Shown: positions 4,835-6,148 of the stretch, piece after piece
Numbering within the stretch: position 1 is the stretch's first letter
Layout of the letters: each line of letters begins with the position of its first letter
NCBI GenBank assembly: GCA_028817685.1
Contig: JAPPPC010000534.1
Coordinates: 1-6,148 of the forward strand
Reading direction: 5' to 3'
From: Rhodospirillaceae bacterium
Lineage (GTDB): Bacteria; Pseudomonadota; Alphaproteobacteria; UBA8366; GCA-2717185
DNA: 6,148 nt
Notes under the pieces: model-generated
The model's input: the letters and a program-made list of their open reading frames with translations, nothing else
The model's database searches: none
Told to the model about the DNA's origin: nothing
Translations under genes and position numbers: made by a program

Positions 4835-6148
4835 TCAGTCTTTGAGCTCGATGACGATATTGCCGTAGCTGTCGAGAGATGCGGTCGCTTCCGGCGGTAC
4901 CAGGCAAGTCGCATCGTATTCTTCGACGATGCAGGGTCCGGTGTGCGCCGAGACAAGATCGGCACGACGGATTACCGGCGTTTCGATCCAGCCCGCTTCC
5001 GGTCCGAAATAGGCCTGACGCGGCGGTAGTTTGGCACCGGCGGCCGCTTCGTTGATCAGCCGGTCGGGCACCCGGGGCCGGTCCGGGATGCCTTGCCCGA
5101 CGACCATGGCGTTGACCAGTTCAACGGGTTCTTCCGGTCCAGCGCGGTGGCCGTAGGTTACTTCGTGCTCCTGCCCGAAGGCCTCTTCCAAGGTCGCCAC
5201 CGCGGCCGCATCGATCACGCCGTCCGGCGCCGGTACGGTCAGCTCGAAAATCTGTCCCTTGTAGTGCATGTTGGCGGCGCGCCGGAACCGCATCTGCCCA
5301 TCGCTGAATCCGTCCACCGCGAGCTGTTCGCGCGCTTGATCTTCCAGCTCCTGCCAGGCGGCGTTGAGCAGCGCCGGATCGCTGTCGCGCAGCACCCGCC
5401 GTACGGTGCGCGAATAATGGTGTTCCACATCGGCGTAGAGCAGCCCGAAGGAGGAGAACAGACCAGGCGAAGGCGGGATGACGATGCGGGTCATGCGCAG
5501 CGCCTTTGCCATCCCAGCTGCGAACAGTGGTCCGTTGCCGCCGAAGGCCAGCATGGCGTAACGGCGCGGGTCCCGGCCGCGTTCACTGGAGACCGCCTTG
5601 ATGGCGCGGATCATGTTCGAGGCCGCGATCTGATGCGCGCCGTAGGCGGCATGTGCGACCTCGAGTCCGACCGGCTTCGCGACCTTCTCTTCCAGCACCT
5701 GCCGGCTCTTGTCCGGGTTGAGGGTGAGCGCCCCGCCGACCAGATGGGCCGGATTGATGTAGCCGAGCACCACATTGGCGTCCGTGACGGTCGGCTCCGT
5801 GCCACCCTGGTCGTAGCAGACCGGACCAGGGAAGGCACCGGCGCTCTGCGGTCCTACCTGCATCGAGCCGCCGGCATCGATGGTGATGATCGAACCGCCG
5901 CCCGCGCCGACCTCGGCCAGATCGATGGCCGGTACCTTGAGCGTGTAGCCGCCGCCTGTCATCAGGCGAGAGCCGATCATAATGCCGCCGCCGACCTGGT
6001 ATTCCAGCGACCGCGTCACCTCGGTCTTTTCGATCAGCGATGCCTTCGCGGTCGTGCCGCCCATGTCGAAGGTGATCAGATCCGGCATGTCGAGCTTGCG
6101 CGAAAGGGCCTGTGCGCCGACCACGCCGCCGGCCGGGCCAGATTCGAC
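4835..6148 (-). CDS. HyuA-type hydantoinase/oxoprolinase subunit A, 5' end cut by window
   Basis: Only the C-terminal 437 residues are present; the frame is open to the last base and begins VESGPAGGVVG, an internal family motif, so the true start lies beyond 6148. Complete members have roughly 680-700 residues. Relatives are the ATP-using subunits of N-methylhydantoinase, 5-oxoprolinase and acetone carboxylase, with an ASKHA (actin-like) fold. In the visible part, FDMGGTTAK (residues 27-35) is a phosphate-binding loop, followed by VGAGGGSI, GAFPGPVCY, FGGNGP and PPSPGLFSSFGLL. The C-terminal domain ends with GPCIVEEYDATCLVPPEA and GNIVIELKD. The reaction is probably ATP-dependent opening of a cyclic amide, or carboxylation, together with a B subunit. 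No HyuB follows, since the next gene downstream is the acyl-CoA dehydrogenase 18 nt away; it may lie upstream or elsewhere. The family call is secure, but naming hydantoin, oxoproline or a ketone as substrate would be guessing. Confidence 0.92.
   Translation of the reverse strand, partial: VESGPAGGVVGAQALSRKLDMPDLITFDMGGTTAKASLIEKTEVTRSLEYQVGGGIMIGSRLMTGGGYTLKVPAIDLAEVGAGGGSIITIDAGGSMQVGPQSAGAFPGPVCYDQGGTEPTVTDANVVLGYINPAHLVGGALTLNPDKSRQVLEEKVAKPVGLEVAHAAYGAHQIAASNMIRAIKAVSSERGRDPRRYAMLAFGGNGPLFAAGMAKALRMTRIVIPPSPGLFSSFGLLYADVEHHYSRTVRRVLRDSDPALLNAAWQELEDQAREQLAVDGFSDGQMRFRRAANMHYKGQIFELTVPAPDGVIDAAAVATLEEAFGQEHEVTYGHRAGPEEPVELVNAMVVGQGIPDRPRVPDRLINEAAAGAKLPPRQAYFGPEAGWIETPVIRRADLVSAHTGPCIVEEYDATCLVPPEATASLDSYGNIVIELKD

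Noticed and set aside
4508..5029. 173-codon + strand frame across the HyuA/dehydrogenase junction
   Set aside because: It lies antisense to two recognised genes and has no family features.
6122..6124. GTG at 6124 as the start of the HyuA gene
   Set aside because: The frame continues to the window edge, and the preceding eight residues (VESGPAGG) complete a conserved internal HyuA motif, so this GTG is an internal valine codon.

Overview
The window is GC-rich coding DNA with almost no non-coding space. It looks like a bacterial catabolic locus, most likely from a proteobacterium. The dense same-strand packing, G/C-rich third codon positions and gene families (HyuA-type hydantoinase, acyl-CoA dehydrogenase, TauD/TfdA dioxygenase, D-aminoacylase-like amidohydrolase) are typical of heterotrophic Alphaproteobacteria such as Rhodospirillales. 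That placement is inferred from style and was not tested by search. I see no tRNA, rRNA, CRISPR array, insertion sequence, phage gene or broken gene.

Layout. On the + strand, one gene (80-1768) encodes a 562-residue amidohydrolase of the N-acyl-D-amino-acid deacylase family. A 60-bp convergent intergenic region with an imperfect hairpin follows. Everything from 1829 to the right edge lies on the - strand and reads leftwards as a probable four-gene operon. The order of transcription is: the C-terminal two thirds of a HyuA-type hydantoinase/oxoprolinase subunit, cut by the window edge (4835-6148); an acyl-CoA dehydrogenase (3671-4816); a secreted tetratricopeptide-repeat protein (2740-3663); and an Fe(II)/2-oxoglutarate dioxygenase of the TauD family (1829-2683). 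Gaps between these genes are 18, 7 and 56 nt. The operon promoter and the HyuA start lie beyond position 6148.

How the genes may work together. HyuA-type proteins typically use ATP to open cyclic amides or to carboxylate small ketones. D-aminoacylase-like enzymes cleave N-acyl or related C-N bonds. TauD-family enzymes hydroxylate a substrate next to a heteroatom so that it falls apart. Acyl-CoA dehydrogenases introduce a double bond into a CoA thioester. Together they suggest breakdown of a small nitrogen-containing compound, possibly also sulfonated or carboxylated, into a central acyl-CoA. No substrate can be named from the sequence. The most notable points are the amidohydrolase's apparent loss of two canonical zinc-ligand histidines, and a periplasmic TPR protein embedded between two cytoplasmic catabolic enzymes.
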